From Blasia pusilla (Eukaryota > Marchantiophyta > Marchantiopsida > Blasiales), in the NCBI GenBank assembly GCA_050084515.1, contig CM114273.1, forward strand, positions 42,842,001 through 42,906,000: DNA of 64,000 bases, in the 5' to 3' direction. Numbering within the stretch: position 1 is the first letter of the stretch; every line of letters begins with the position of its first letter. This document shows positions 40,365 through 55,300 of this stretch, one piece after another. The notes under the pieces were generated by a model. The model saw nothing but the letters and a program-made list of their open reading frames with translations. It was not told the origin of the DNA and did not search any database. The translations under genes were made by a program, and so were the position numbers.

Positions 40365-43300
40365 ATGGAACGTGCAGAGTCTGCTGCTCCTGCGGCTGAG
40401 GAAAATGCTACAACCTCTGCAAACTCTCCTGTCAGCTCATCTTTCGAATCTGTGATTCAGGTCTGTCGGTTGGTGTCAACTTTCGTTCGTCCGACAGTCC
40501 CACGGTTTTATCATAATGCGCTAGATTGCTCATGAAAGTGAAAAGTACCGTCAACAATCTGAGGGTCCATGCTGCATCTTTTGCGTGATGTGACAATCCG
40601 CGAGTGTATAGGAACGTTAGAACCGGCAGATCACAGAGGACGTGTGTGGGAGTGGTGAAGAACAGTCCTGTGGATGGCTATTGCCGTGTTCGTAACCGCT
40701 TATGGGATGCCCCGGCATCGTTTTGTCGATAATTCCTGCGCTGTAGATGTGAGGGCGATTTTTTTTTTGGAGTGGCTTTTCTCGATTCTTAGTCCAATCG
40801 CGATCGTATACGCGTACCTCATCCTAATTTCCTTACAGCTCATAATAAAAGACCTTGTTAGGAATTTCTTGCCAGTGGTCATTTAGGCTAGACATTCGAA
40901 GTTTGAAAATCGAGTACCTTACCTGCCTGAAATTGTGGGAGCTTGTTGTCAAAATTCAGTACTACTTTTCGTTGTTAAGTTTTGAGTTATGGAGAAAAGC
41001 ATACGAGAAGTTTTACTTAAAATTTTGCTGCATAAGCTTGTCCGTAGCGGTCAGGATATGTTCGCGAATGAACTGCTCCACCCAATTTCTACTGATAATA
41101 GTAACAGGGAGATTTTTTCAATTTGGGAAATTCGAAAAAACGGAAGAGCGGGATAAAACGTCATAATACTGGCAGTGTGCTGCTGCCTCTTGCAGTCTAC
41201 TACTTCGGTGGATTTCTCTCTACTATCGCCACTTGAGACTATTCGGGGTTGTCTGCCTTGCTTGCAACGAATCATTGGCTACACGTGTATGAACTTGGAT
41301 GCAAGTTGTAAGTGGGTTGGTTGTCTTATAATGATAATTGTTCTTCGTGTATGCCCCTTGCCAGCGGCTGGTAAAGCGCGGAGTTGGTGTGAACCTCTTG
41401 GAAAAGGGTCCAGTGGGGCTGCTGGAGTTTGTGAGGGAGGATCTGTCCCGGGTGTCTGAAGCAATAGCAGCCCTTTTTCCCGATGTGGATGACTTGAAGG
41501 AATCGGAAATTCCTCAGGACGACCGACTAGTAAATGCTACCAGAGAGGATTTTCCCAGCTCACTCCACGATGAAATTTTCTGGGCTAAATGGTTGCTATT
41601 TGGCTGTGATCCAAAGTTGGCTTTGGCTGAGACTGGGCTAGTGAACTGTGGGGCTAGAGGCATCTGTGGAGCCGTATGGGGCACCAATGATATAGCATAT
41701 CGCTGCAGAACATGTGAGAATGATCCCACTTGTGCCATTTGTGTGCCTTGCTTCCAAGCTGGTGACCACATGAACCATGACTACTCCATGATTCGTACAG
41801 GAGGGGGGTGTTGTGATTGTGGGGATGTGACTGCTTGGAAGGAATCTGGATTCTGCTGTCACCATCGAGGTCCTGGACATGTGCCATCTCTGCCACGGGA
41901 ATTTGTCGTGTCAGCGGCTCCAGTTCTTGAAGCTCTCTTGACTTTCTGGGTGTCCAAACTACGCGCCGCACAAACAGTATCAGAAGGAAGGCCCAAAAAG
42001 TGGAGTGCCCAGAAACCGCAGGAAAGTGTGGCCTGTCAGGTTTCGATTGCAGTGATCAGTATGCTTCTGGAGTTCTGCAGCTCTGGTGAGAGCATGCTGA
42101 GCTTCACGGCGAAATATGTGGCTAGGAAAAATCTTGGTGTACTAGATACTTTGCTGGAAACAGAATCTCTAATGCCAAAACAGGTGGTGGAGCTCTTGCA
42201 TGAGCTACTTTACAAGCTTCTGGGTGATGCTAATTTCAAGTATGCTTTTGCACAAGCATTCATCGCCCACTATCCCAAGTTTATGTGTGATTCTGTACAG
42301 GAGGAGCTGACAAACCCTTCTAGTAGCAATTCAAGCAGCAAATTCAGGGACCAAGCCATATTGGGCAATTTTTCTGTGCAGATCTTCACAGTTCCCACTC
42401 TTACCCCAAAGTTGGTTCTTGAGTCGCAGCTGTTAGATATGCTGGTAGCAACTCTTAAAGAGCTCTTTCTGGCTTGTGCTGGTGATGATGGCCGAATTAT
42501 GGTACGTAGGAAACATATCGTAGATCTACACAATCTAAGTTTGTTTGATGTGTTCCAAGGATCAGGAACATGGTAGTAACTTCTTCAGTTTGTGCAGGAG
42601 AGTGTCTGCAAAATACATGTAAAAGTCCAAAAGCATTTGGTTGTCATCTCCAACAATTCGTTGTTTGGTTAGAGGATGAGTGTCTATTTGAGTTAGTAGG
42701 GTTTGCAATGTGGTGGTGGATTGGTGTAGGTTGCAGCCAGAAGTATTGAATCTGGTTCTTATGGCCGTTAAGTTTATGACCCAATGCTGAGAGTAACTAT
42801 TGTTTCTGACATGTGAAGAGGCCTGCTGTGATCTTGAATGCAGGTTAGCAAGGGCCCAATACTGAGCAAGCTCTACATTCGTGTGATGGAAGATATTCGC
42901 TATGTGATGACGCATGCTGAAGTGGCCCAATATGTGGCTGGGAAAAGACCAGATCTATGTAAAGTTTGGCTGGAGTTACTTGCATTTGTACAAGGCATGC
43001 ATGCTCAGCATCGAGTGATAAATATTCATGTGGAAGAAGAGAATGAAGATTGGGAGTCAGCATATTGCTTGGAGGCGCAGATGTCAACCATTCACCCACT
43101 GTATGTACTTGGAGCAGCAGCTGCAGCTAACGCTAATTCAGTGGTAGTGGAGGCTTGTCGTGATTTCCCCAATATGGAGCAGGAATGTGTTGATAATGAT
43201 GATGACAATTTTGTCAGGCATGCAAAATTGGGTAGAATTAGCCCCAAAGATACCAATGACTGTGATATGGCTAGCGCCAGTGCTACAGATGTGGAGATGG

Positions 43301-46300
43301 CTGATGTGGCTAGGGTATCCACTGGTGGAGGTGAAACTTCCGAAAGTATAGAGTTCAAGAGTGGAGGGAGGCATCGGAATGGGAAAGGAGTACTCCAAGG
43401 CACAGCCGCTACTGCTTCACAGCCACTTGTATGGCTAATTTCAGAGTGCACGACTATGCTTGACAGGTGGCTTGGGTTAGATTCGTCCAGGGAACTTGCA
43501 AAATGTTCTCATCCCACAAATGCAGATGTTGGCCTTGGCTCAGTGCAGCAAAGGGGAAGTCCGTCGAGAAGTAGGGCAAGGGGTGTCACAAGAGGAGTAA
43601 CTCGCATGGCTACAGTAGCAGATCCTGCTGCAGCTGCAGCTGGACCTCCTCAGATACCTGATGCTGAAGTTGCTCCAGGAAGAGGATTCAGAGAATGGCT
43701 CCGGAGGTCAAGAAGACCTTATGCAGCAATTATTACATCAGTCGATGATCGGGGACATAGGAGAGCCACTGAAAATATGGCCAGTAGCTCAGAATCTGTT
43801 GAAATGGATGTGGATGGAACAGGGATTGCAGAGGCAGTGAGATCTCGAGGAAGTTGTAGAACAGAATGGTGGATGTGCACTGATGACACCAGTGCAGGGG
43901 CTGGCGTTGGTCGTTGTTTTGGAGATGATTGGCCTGAAATAGATTTCGACGTTAGTCGACAAGACGTTTCCTTCCACATCCCTCTGCATCGCATGCTTGC
44001 TCTTTTGCTCCACAAATCCTTAGAATATCACTCTTTGAATGCAGAGACAACATATAACAGCAATGACAAACAGGGTTCTTTTCATGGTTCTCTAGATAAG
44101 ACTACTTCCCTTTGGGAGCTTCTACCAGAGAAATACCAGGTTTCTGGTTTTTCCGCATATTTGATGGAGCATCCCTTGCGTCTCCAAGTGTTATGTGCCC
44201 AGGTTCAGGCTGGCATGTGGCGCCGAAATGGACATACCACCAGTACAATGTGCGAACTTTACCGCACAGTACCCTGGTGAGCATATAAAATCATGAAAAT
44301 TCCTTAGGAAGGATTAAAGCTGTGAGTTGGGGTTTAGTTCTTGTCGTGCTGCCTCTGTGGGAAATCCTCGACTTTGTGGTCCACATGCTCGTCTACTGAT
44401 TTGCAAGACTGCTGCCATCGAGCTTCTCAGCTTCAGATGAAGGTTTTGATAAGACATTCCATTTTACTCATGCAGGTGTGAGGATAGTTTGGAGCTTGAC
44501 CTTTTGATGCTACAGTGTTGTGCTGCAATGGCCCCTCCAGAAAAGTTCATCGATCGGATACTATCACGATTTGGATTATCTGATTATTTCACCCTCTCTC
44601 TGTGGCGCCCCAATGAGTAAAGAGCTGATTACTATATCTCAAAAAGCTTAAGTTCTTGATGAATTTATTGACATTAAAAGGTGTATCATATATGCTATGT
44701 AGAGGGACTCATTGGCACTTGCACCTGGTCATATGTTGTTTGCAGATATGAACCAAGTCTGGCACAGGAGTTTCTAGTTTTGCTCATTCGGATATGTACA
44801 GAAAGGAGTTTCTGTGGCCTGTCACAAACTGAGTCGATGCGGAGGGAGTTGGTGCACAGGTTGGCTGTTGGGGATGCCACACATAGTTCACTGGTGAAGG
44901 CCCTGCCTCGTCGTTTGCAAGACAGTAAGCACTTACAGGAGTGCCTGAACGCTGTGGCCAGATACCAGAATCCATCTGGCATGCAACAGGTTTGTTTGAT
45001 GGTGATGGTCTAGCTTGGAGATGTCACTGAGTGTTAGTTTCAAATACAAGACTGTGTGGGACTCCTTGGGGAGGGCTGAACCGGGAAAACCTTAGAAGAA
45101 ATCCTTTCTTTGTGGTAGTGTTATGGTATCAAGCAGATTGTATTCCCCTACATCCATTCTTATGTCTAGGTCCTTCCTGCCACACTGTAAAGTGTATAAT
45201 AGCACGGCTTAGTCCATGATTGAGATTCTGATTTACTTTGCACCATGCACCTTTAGTCAATAGATTCCATTCTGAGTTCGAAGCCGGATTGCTGTGATAG
45301 GCTCTTTTGTATTTGAATCTTTGTCTGGAAAGGTGTATGCTTCTCTGGCTTTGTTGCGTTCATTCTTAATGTAATTGTTCTTATTGATTCTTGACATGAG
45401 GCTTTGATTCTTGTTTGAGATTATATTTGTCAGAATTATATGGGCGTGGGCAAATTTTAAAAATATTTAGAGGTAGCAATGTCGTGCGATGTTCCTACAT
45501 GATTATGCAACTGGATCATTCTAACCTCGTGGTTTTTTTGAATTGATCAAACAGGGTAAATATGTATTGAGAAAAGAGTGCTGGAGTGAAATGGATTTAT
45601 ATCATCCACGCTGGAGTCCACGGGAGCTTCAGTTTGCGGAGGAGCGATACGTCCGTGCATGCAAGGCATCTCCTGTTTTTCTACAATTACCACGCTGGAA
45701 GAAACCCTTACCTGCTCTTAGCGACATGGGCCGATTTATCATTTCAGAGAAAGCGCACAACATCCTGCATTCTATCTTTTTCCATGCCGCCTTTTCCAAC
45801 AATATGTCAGATTCACGAGCAACTGAGGGACTACTATTCACTGCACTGCATTTGCTTGCTTTGGGTCTTGATGTGTGCTCTCAATCTCCTTACGGGCATG
45901 AAAAAGATAGCAATAGGCATGCAATTGTGTATAGCGAGGAAGGTGTGGGCATGAGGCTGCCAGATTCAGAGGATTTGCACCCATCAACATTTCGGATATC
46001 TAGTCCAAAGCCAAGTGAAGAGCCCCCACTTCTTGCACAGTCTCTAAAGAGGTTGTATGTTAGTGGGACAGCAGATGCTGGGATAACGGAGCGGCATAGT
46101 TTACTGTCCTTGCTGGTCCTGCTATTAAGAAAGTATAGTTCAGGTGAGGGTATTATGGGCACAGCAGTGGAGACTAGCCAGTACGGTGCAGGAGACCTGA
46201 TAAAATCTTTATTACGCAAATTCGCTGCATTACACCATGGATGTATGTATGAGATAGAGTCTCTAGCACCTGAGATATTCCACAGGCCATCTGTTGCATC

Positions 46301-49300
46301 TAATCCTTCAGCTGATAACAATGCTGGTGCTGACGAGGTCCATGATAAGCAAGCTGTTACAGACGCAGAAAAGCGTAAAATCATGGCCAGGGAACGCCAA
46401 AAGGCTGCCATGGTCAGTAGCTATGTGACATTTAGAAATCATAACATGTGTTTTATTCAGACGTGACATGTTACAATGATCATCATGACAATATACAGTA
46501 GTACAAGGATTTGGTTATTGTGACAAGACTCTTAGAATGCATACGAGGGGTGTTGTTCGTCATTCACATTATAAAATAGCACTGTTAATAATCAAGGTGG
46601 ATAAGTGTAGTCCTTCTTTATATTCAGTGACTGATACTTGTTGATTAAAACTCAGGAAAAAATGAAAGCCGCCCAAGACAGATTTGTCGCTAGTTTACAA
46701 CATGAAAGCAATGAGCCAGAAAGATGGCCGAAGGAATGGGCGGAAGCAGGTGAAGGCACAAGTGAAGAACACAGTGAAATAGCTTGCGCCCTTTGCCATG
46801 ATTCAGCATCGTCAAGTCCTTTGTGCTTTTTGACATTGGTGCAGGTAACTACTAAGATCCAGATTGGGGGTGGCATGCATATTAACGTCTATGACAGTCC
46901 ATCTCAGGGTTTGAAAAATTGCATGTTTGAGTCTTTGTACTTCAGAGTTTTGTGACGTTAACTTTTGATCTTATTTTGTGGGTACTCACCTGAGTGGATC
47001 TGACTGTCCACTAAATGGTTAGGGAAGGAAGTAGATTGGTTTGACTAAAATACTGAGATTCGGTGTATAATTCTGCAGAAATCCAGGCTAATTGCTCTTG
47101 CTCAAAAGCCCACCCCTTCTTGGGAGAGAGTTTCAGCTACGCTTGTGGGTGAGCGAGGTAGTGATGCCCCCAGAAGTATGACTGAAGGTGTCAATCATGA
47201 GATGTATACTACAGCAGATCTATGGAACTGGATCCAAGATGCCCTAGGTGATGCTGCCACTCAGGAACGATTACTGGATGGGGAAGCTTTACTTGAGGTA
47301 TTCAGGAATGGTCTCCATCCAGGCATCAGGAATGCGGTCAGATTGGCCAATGCCGTAGGAACTCCTCCTCTGAGAGATGTGGAGCCTGTACAGAGTGAAG
47401 TAGATGAACTGGAGGCCAATGGTGAGGAGATCGAAACCTGCCAGGAAGTTGCACCAGTTGATGCATCGAATTGGTGGGAGCAGGACCCAGGATCTAAAAG
47501 TGCTGAGGAATGGAGCAGTAGATTGGTTGGCCTTGCCACAGTTTTGGCAGAGTATGTTGCAGCTGTGTCAAGAGGAGGGCGGCGCCAAGGTGAGAGAGAA
47601 TTACCAAGACCAGTTGATGTTGAAGTTGGAAATGAAGGTGGTGCAATACGTGGGAGGCGGATACCGGGACGCAATAATATGGATGCCACTGTGCATACTG
47701 GTCTTGGCCTTAATGACATGTCAGGAGTGTATTTGTCTGCATGTGGACATGCAGTCCATCAAGAGTGTCTTGATCGCTACTTCTCTTCCCTTTTGCAAAG
47801 GTGTGGTTCTCAACAACGAATTCTTGATTGCTTGTGTCTATAGTCGTGCATAGTAGTTTGAAACGACTATAAGTCCACATTTTAAAGTAACTCCTAGAGT
47901 TGATAATGGTTTGTGTTGTGACTGTATGCTTGATTGGTTTGACCCATCTAAGTAGATATACTGTTGCTGTGTCAGGTACTACAGTAGAGCTCTTTTTGAG
48001 GGAGTTCAAATCGTTGATCCAGATATGGTATATCTTTGACAGTTACTTCGTTTATCCTTGAAATTTCCTCGCACTTTCTGGCAACCTTTGATAGTCTTTT
48101 ATTCACATGCCAGTACTTTGGAACTTCCTATCTTTAAAATAGGAAGGATATTCTTTCAGTCGATTGTGCACATCAATTACTCTGAGTCCCAGTTAGATGT
48201 TCTCTTCTCTCTACCACCAAAATCTACCATCAAAGTTTTTGGCACTTTGTGCAGTTCCTGCTGTGGTGGATGTTATGTTTTGTGTGTTAATGATCTAGAT
48301 TGTGGCTCATATACTATCTCAGGATCATGAAGATAATAAGGTCTAAGCCCTTTGTCATAATCTGCTTAGCATATATCTGAGCTCTGGTCCTTCCAACGAG
48401 TGTTCAATACCATTTCCAATTCTCTTACTCTCTATTGTATGTTCTGATATCCTAGCGCATGAGCAAATATTTGAATTCATCACAAATTTGATACCTACCT
48501 GAAGGCTCCTTCTTGACAGATGTATAGTTGACTATCTCTCTGAACCAGAAGTTATCTCCCATCGTGAGTGGACTTTCCGTCATTATTGGGCGAGAGATCA
48601 TTTAGATTTTGTCAGAGATTGGTTATGGTATTTGAATGTGGAGAAAATGGAGATGGGTGTATGACTCTTTACTAGTTTGAGACTTATGCGAACAAATCCA
48701 CAAGTTTTTACAGTACTGATTACTGGTGGATGTGCTTCGCCGAAATGTGGTGTGTGTTGGATCTTTGCAGGGAGAGTTTTTGTGCCCTGTTTGTCGACGT
48801 CTTGCCAACTCTATTGTCCCTGCCCTGCCTGTAACCAACATTCCTCACGCTCAAAGTGAAGGGACTAGTTCTAGTGGACCCATGAACATTCTTTCTCATG
48901 GCCTTGGATCTCGAATTGCAGAAAACGAATTCCTCTTGCAGAAAGCATTCCTACTGCTGATGAATGCAGAGAACATAGTTGGTAGAGCTGGATTCCGGAA
49001 AACAGTGAATTCACAACTCCCAGATTCAATGAAAGGAGCATTGGAAACTCTCGCAATCAGGCTACATGGACTATATCACCCAGACAAAGACAATCTAACT
49101 GCACATGGACGAGTTCCTCAAGTCTTGCACCTCTGGGATGTGTTCCGATATTCATTAATGTCTTCGGAGTTGGCAGCCCGTACATATGATACCTCACACA
49201 CTCAAGGATTGTTGGGTGGTCTTCTCATGCTTGAAGAAGCTTCAGATGGTTCCAAAGGATCTGTATTACCTTTGCTGCTACATGCAGCCAAAGCATCTCA

Positions 49301-52300
49301 AGCACAAAGTCGTCAAGTTGTGTTGCTACGATCACGAGGCATGCAGCTCTTGGTTGACTCAATTGTCCATGGTGTCACCAGGGATCTCTTTTCTGAAAAA
49401 GTACTTCCAGGTGAGCATAGAAAACATTTTTCTCCACATGGTAGTCTCAGGCATAGTGCAGTCTATCAAACTTAAGACTCACATGAAAGTCATATTCTCT
49501 TATATCCCTTGAATGCAGCTAATTACTGTAGACATCTTTCACAAGAAAAATGCTGCATGATCAGCTCCTGCTGTCGATGTGCAGAGTGGTGGTTATAACT
49601 GGAGTTTGTTGAGGACTGATTGGGTTTAATTTGTGTCAGGGGACTTCTCTTCTCTTCTCCACTATCTGGAGAAGGGTCAGGATTCTGCAGATGTGCAATT
49701 CTGGAAGCGTATGGCAGATCCTGTGCTGCTGCATGATCCATTTTCTTCACTAGTGTGGCTTGTTTTCTGTCTGCCATTGCAATTACCATCTGGAGGTGTT
49801 CTCTTCACTTCGCTGGTGCATCTTTACTATTTGGTGTGCCTGACACAGGTATGTATGTTCAAAACTTTTCAGCTAGCTGACTTCTATACACAATACAATC
49901 CACTGTCTTGTGTTTGGAATGTACTGCTTTCTCAACACATCACAAGTATATGATTCATACCTGTGGGAATTCTGGTAGCAATTGAAAGTCTGAATGTGTG
50001 TTTGTAATATGTAAAAATTCAGTGAATAGTTTCTGCTTTGCATCCGAATGTCTCATGTGGACTTAGACATGTGCATATGGTCAGGTGGGTCTGTCAGTAT
50101 ATTCAAGTGTGTCCCAGAACTGTGCTTGTGCTAGGGCTGTGCTTGATTTACCCTAGACGAATTTCGGAGCGCTGATTTTTGCTGATGAAATAACTCATTT
50201 AGTTGTAACCATATAAGTATATTATGGATGGCCTTGGGCTTTTAGGCGGTCGCATATGCTGGAGTGGCCCTCAAATCAGAAGGGGAAGGTGACGAACCTG
50301 CATCAGCTTTTGTATCAGCTGTACAAGGGGCCCTCAATGGAACCTTACTTGCTACTTCAGATGGTGGTCAAGTTTCCCTTTCTGGGGCTTCTACACTAAG
50401 TGTTGTTCGTCAACTGACCCTGCCATACCTCCGCCAATGTTTCCTGTTAGAAGCGTTGATTTCTGGATCAGGTCACCTGCTGCCTGTAGCTAGAGCTCAT
50501 TTGTGGGAGCTTTCACAGAGTGGCTCTACAGCTGTCCGACAGCCAACAGGGTTAGCAGACGATGGTCTTTGCCACAAGAAGGATGAAACTTTGAGGGAGT
50601 TGGAAGAAGTTGAACAGTTGGAAAAGTATTTCTCCATAGCTCCCTTGACAGACTTGCTGAAGGATGATAGCATCCAAAGTACTGTGTTGAAATGGTGCCA
50701 GCATGCACAAGTTGAGACAGGTGCTTCTTCAATCAGATATGTTCCACGTCCTGTCAGAGGAACTCGGTTCAAGTTGATGCAACTTCCACATCTATTTCAA
50801 GATCTTCTGCAACGGTGAGAGACAAACATCACTCTAAACCCTAAACAGTCTATATGAGTCGTCTGCCACCTTCATTTTTGGGCCTGCCTACTACCATATA
50901 ATAATAGTGGAATAGATCTATTCGCAAGAGTTGTTTGGTGTGGGATGCTGACTGGAAAAGTGCTGTTTTATTGATACAGGTATGTGAAGGAACGATGTCC
51001 TGCATGCAACAAGGTGCCTGCCAAGCCAGCATTGTGCCTCCTGTGTGGTGCCCTCTGCTGTGCTAGCACTAAGCCACCAAGCTGCATAAGGTTGGTTTTT
51101 GATCACGGTTAAAATGGGTCTTTACATCTTGTTCTGAATTTGGCTGCATGTAATGGCAGAGAGCTCTCATAACTGTCTTCTTCTTCTTTCCTGTAGGTGA
51201 AAAGCTAAAATCTGTTTACGATTCAGTTCAAATCATTTTCACAATCTGGGTGCTTGTTATAAGGGAATGAATCTATATGGTCTAAATTGTGACTTTACAG
51301 GTTATGCACGTCATTACAGTAGTAGTCTTGTCGTTCTTTGTTATGAGAAGGCAAGGGCATACCCCGAAATGTTCTCAGCTGCGTAGACTCAAGCCGTCCG
51401 GTTAATTGGTTTAGGCATCCCACACAACAGTGCCATTTTCCTGTGAAGTTCTAATGGTGTGCTGAACAAGAGAGCCCTTTACTCCTGATGTCATGTCATG
51501 GCATTGTAGGAACCTTGTCAAAAGGTTCACCTTCAGGTGAGCGTTCTGAGTAGTCTTATCGATGTGAGCACCCCACATAAAATCTTCTATCTGACTCCCA
51601 AGCAATCTACTCCAGGTATTAAAAAGATCATATTGTCAAGTATTCAGGACAGCAGCTTGCCACTCACTCTCAACCATGTGACCCCCCTGTAATTGCAGGG
51701 TGTTCTGGTTCACCCTTTGAAGAGGTTCATGATGATACTCACCTGCCACCTCTGTGGAATAGTTTCTGCCTACCAAAGCAGGTTGGAGAGACTCTCTTGA
51801 GAACAAGCCACAGCAGGACCTACATACATCAATAACTCACTAACCAACTTATCAAAAACTCCCTGGAGAGTGTTTAACTCACTCTCCACCTTACCAAAAT
51901 TCTGCTGTTCAGGGAGATCTCTGATTTGGCCTCCTGCTCAGCACATTACAATGGTCTTCCAACACATGTTGAATTTGCTTAGACATGGTCACCATCTCAC
52001 CCTGCTGACCCTCGGGGGCCTTAACATCGTTTTGGTCCTTGGCCTTACTCAATTTCTGGGGTGCTATCCAGAGTTTCTTCTGGCTGTCAGCAAAGTTGTC
52101 ATGGATAGGTGTGTATTTCTTTGTTGATTTTACACTAGTAAATTGGTACCAAAAGTTGGAGTTTCCTTGCAAAGCGCCACAGACTCTGCCCGCAAGGTTG
52201 TCCCATTCGTGGCCTTTGCACATCCACATTCTTGGTCTATGTTCCCCTTCAACTGAAACCAAAAGCAAGAAGCTTTCGCACCATGTAAGGCTCCCTCTTC

Positions 52301-55300
52301 TACAACAGAAGTGTGACTTAGTGAACATGTAAGCACATCTAGTGTACATATTGTTTCACTTGCACTTAGCACGGACTATGACATTCTCTATAGTTCCCAC
52401 CATCTAACTTCTCTACACTGCTGAAATCACTAAGGAGAAAGGTTTGGGGTGGGCCCATAACCTGAGAAAATGATTGACCAGCAGAAGTGTCTCCTTGTAC
52501 AAAGTCAAAGCTAGCATCAGCTAGACCATCCATGATTTCAGCTTGTACACAATCAGCAAATCAGTTCCTATCTCTATTGCCAAATCAGAGCCCTACCATG
52601 ATGTGACTCTTCTTACTATCTAAGAGATACTAAGAAGGATTCTACAGTCACACCTACACTCACACTACAGGTCCTCACATGTCACCAGCTCAGAGATCAG
52701 ACATGGCTCACCATTGAGCACAAACAATCTCCATCAGCATACTAGACAAAACAACCTGCCTTCCAGTGAGGCTCTAGCAAGCACAGCAATTAGTCTCAAT
52801 CTCCTCTTCCTACTCTCTGATCACTCTGCAGCAGGACCAAGAGCCTCAGGAGTCCTCACCAAAACTGTGCATGCTGTAGAATTGACTTCTGCTCTCTAAA
52901 CAGAGACATTATATACATGAGGGTGAACACTTCTGGCCCTTTGATCTTCTTGAACATATCCATACCCTAAATAACAGATGGTGGCTAGCCCTAACTCGAG
53001 AATTGCCCTAATTCAAGGTTACCCTAAAAAGATAGAGGAACACTAAGTTATCTCTAGCTAACTAAATTAGTATCCAACTAAGTTAGTATTTGACTAACTA
53101 TTTTAGGGCATGACTAAACTAGATTTTAACAAATTTCAACACATACGCTGTGCTTTCAGTCTAGCCTTGTGCTGATGATCTTGTACCTGTCCATCATGAA
53201 GTCTCAAATGAAGAAGCCAACACCTTTCCTAACTCTATTATTGGTATGTGTCTTTAACATCTTTGCAAACCATACATGGAGAGATGCTGGGGGTTTACTA
53301 CATCTACATTTACTAGGTTTCCCAATTAAATGTAGATGACCGTTTATATGAATTTGATTCTTCAGCAAAATACCAGCAACCTCTAGCTGTTTCATGGGAT
53401 GTGTCAGTTCACAGGTACTTCAGGTTCCCAAATGTAGTCCTGTCCAAAAGTGGGGTGGGGGCTGGTCTGCTTGCTTTCGTCATTGTCATCACTGCCTGCA
53501 ACTTGAAACCTCTTCATGTTCAGGATCTTCTTATGATTTTTTCGGAGAGTTCTTTATATTTTAGGTGTGTAAATTATGAGCTGCATTGTGGGGTTGGGTC
53601 TGGCCTTCACTTGGTATTCACCCTCAACTACCGTAGCCCTCCATCTGTAGGCACATCTCAAGTCCTGAGACACGGGATTTTAGTGGCAGCGAAGTATAGG
53701 CCTCCTCTATACTTGATAATTGCCTTGAAGATACATTTGCCGTCATTCATCATCTTAGATGTAGCCAGGATCACAGATGCACAAAGCTGCACACATGAGC
53801 CTTACAAATACTAAGTCCACTGAAGGATGAAAATTGTAGCCCCTTCTTAGAGACTGACTTTATCCACACCCGGGGGATATGGGGTGCCTTGGGACACCTG
53901 ATATAAACACATTGGTACTCCCCACCCATCTCAGGATTGTGGAGCTTCAGCAAATGTTCTTGTAGATGAATTGGTACTCCCCACAAGCTTGGGATGATGG
54001 GAGACATGTGAGGCTATAAGATTCAGCTTTATGTATTGATTTGGCAAACGACTACTTTAAGATCCAGGAAGAATTTTTAGACTCCCAGTGTGAGTGCCCA
54101 GACAGGTACACACTTCTATTTGTGCAGAAGAATCCCCTCCAAGTGGTAGGGTGCCCAAAGAGAGCCCACTTGTAACCCCCAAAGGTCATCACTACCTTCC
54201 AAGGTGAGCAGCACTGGAATTAGCTGTAGAGGAAGATCCGTGACTCCAGTTCAGAAGAGGGAGAGGTTTCAACTTCTCCAATTAATTTCACTCGAAGTGT
54301 TACTTGTAGCATTGTTGCTACAAGTCACATGTGCTACAGACCACAATAATTCAAGCTTGGCCAAGGGAAGGATTTGGCAAGCTCCTAACAGGTTTAAACC
54401 ACAATATATGAGCAAGTAAGTGCTGAGTATTTCTTTGTTGCAGACTCAAGGTTCACCCGTTATAGCTTACCCCGAAGCAATGCTGGAGGAAGAATTTGTC
54501 CCAACATTCCAGGTCTGTGGAGACTTAAGTTTTGGAGTTAGTCAGTTGGGCTGGGGTCAAGAATAGAGAAACCACTCATTCAGTAGTGCCTGCCATATGG
54601 TTGACGGGCATAGAGAGGGATTGCACTCATTAAGTAGTTCCTGTTGTAGCTTTAAAGTCAAAGACTCCATGCCCTGGCTGGTATGAGAGAGGGAGAAGTG
54701 AACAAAGTACAACATGGGAGGAGGAAAAGTTGCTCATGCTTATAGAATTAGTGGTGATCATATATAGTGTTGGTGCAGAGCTTCCAGGTATTAACATAGA
54801 AGCTCTTTATGACTCAGATGTAATCCTCTTAACTGAGATCCCTGATACATATTACTCACCAGTGCAGCAGCCTTAGGCTGTGAATCTAGGTTACTGAACG
54901 TGATAAACAACTTTAGGGTTACCAGATTATAGCAATTTCAGCATAGGCTATTCTGTGTTGTGAATTTCGTACAGGTTACCATGCAGTTACCAGAGGTTTC
55001 ATCCCTATCATGGCACAAGATTCAGGACTTTAGTCATGTTCCCACACCGCTTTTTTCGGGGTTCAAGGGAACCGCCTGTTTTGAACCTGAACCAGAGCTG
55101 GCTTGCAGGAGAAAGGGTTCCTTTGCAAATATTCTGGTGGTTTAGGATACAAAGTCAATGGAGCAAGGTGTCGAAAAATTCCTCCTCTTGATTCCCACAG
55201 TTTAGGCTCTGAAGGGAGCTGGGTCGCACTCACAATCTCCTGAACCTTTCTATCCAAGATTTGGCTTGTCACTTGCTGGTGAGCCAACCGGCAAGTAGTC

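Larger units (their letters stand above)
51380..53700 (-). mobile_element. LINE copy 2, fragmented and interrupted
   Basis: The - strand matches the better LINE copy (58.3-61.7 kb) piece by piece. The 5' leader lies at about 53700-53400 and the endonuclease start at 53395-53150. More endonuclease sequence is at 52386-52230, the linker and reverse-transcriptase start at 52130-51900, and reverse-transcriptase parts are at 51800-51660 and 51605-51411. The piece equivalent to about 59000-59690 is missing. The endonuclease is split by the Copia fragment at 52387-53141. Frames are broken throughout. Confidence 0.75.

Noticed and set aside
43092-46411. Several - strand frames of 90-170 codons opposite PRT6 exons
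   Set aside because: They are shadows of PRT6 coding sequence without recognisable domains.
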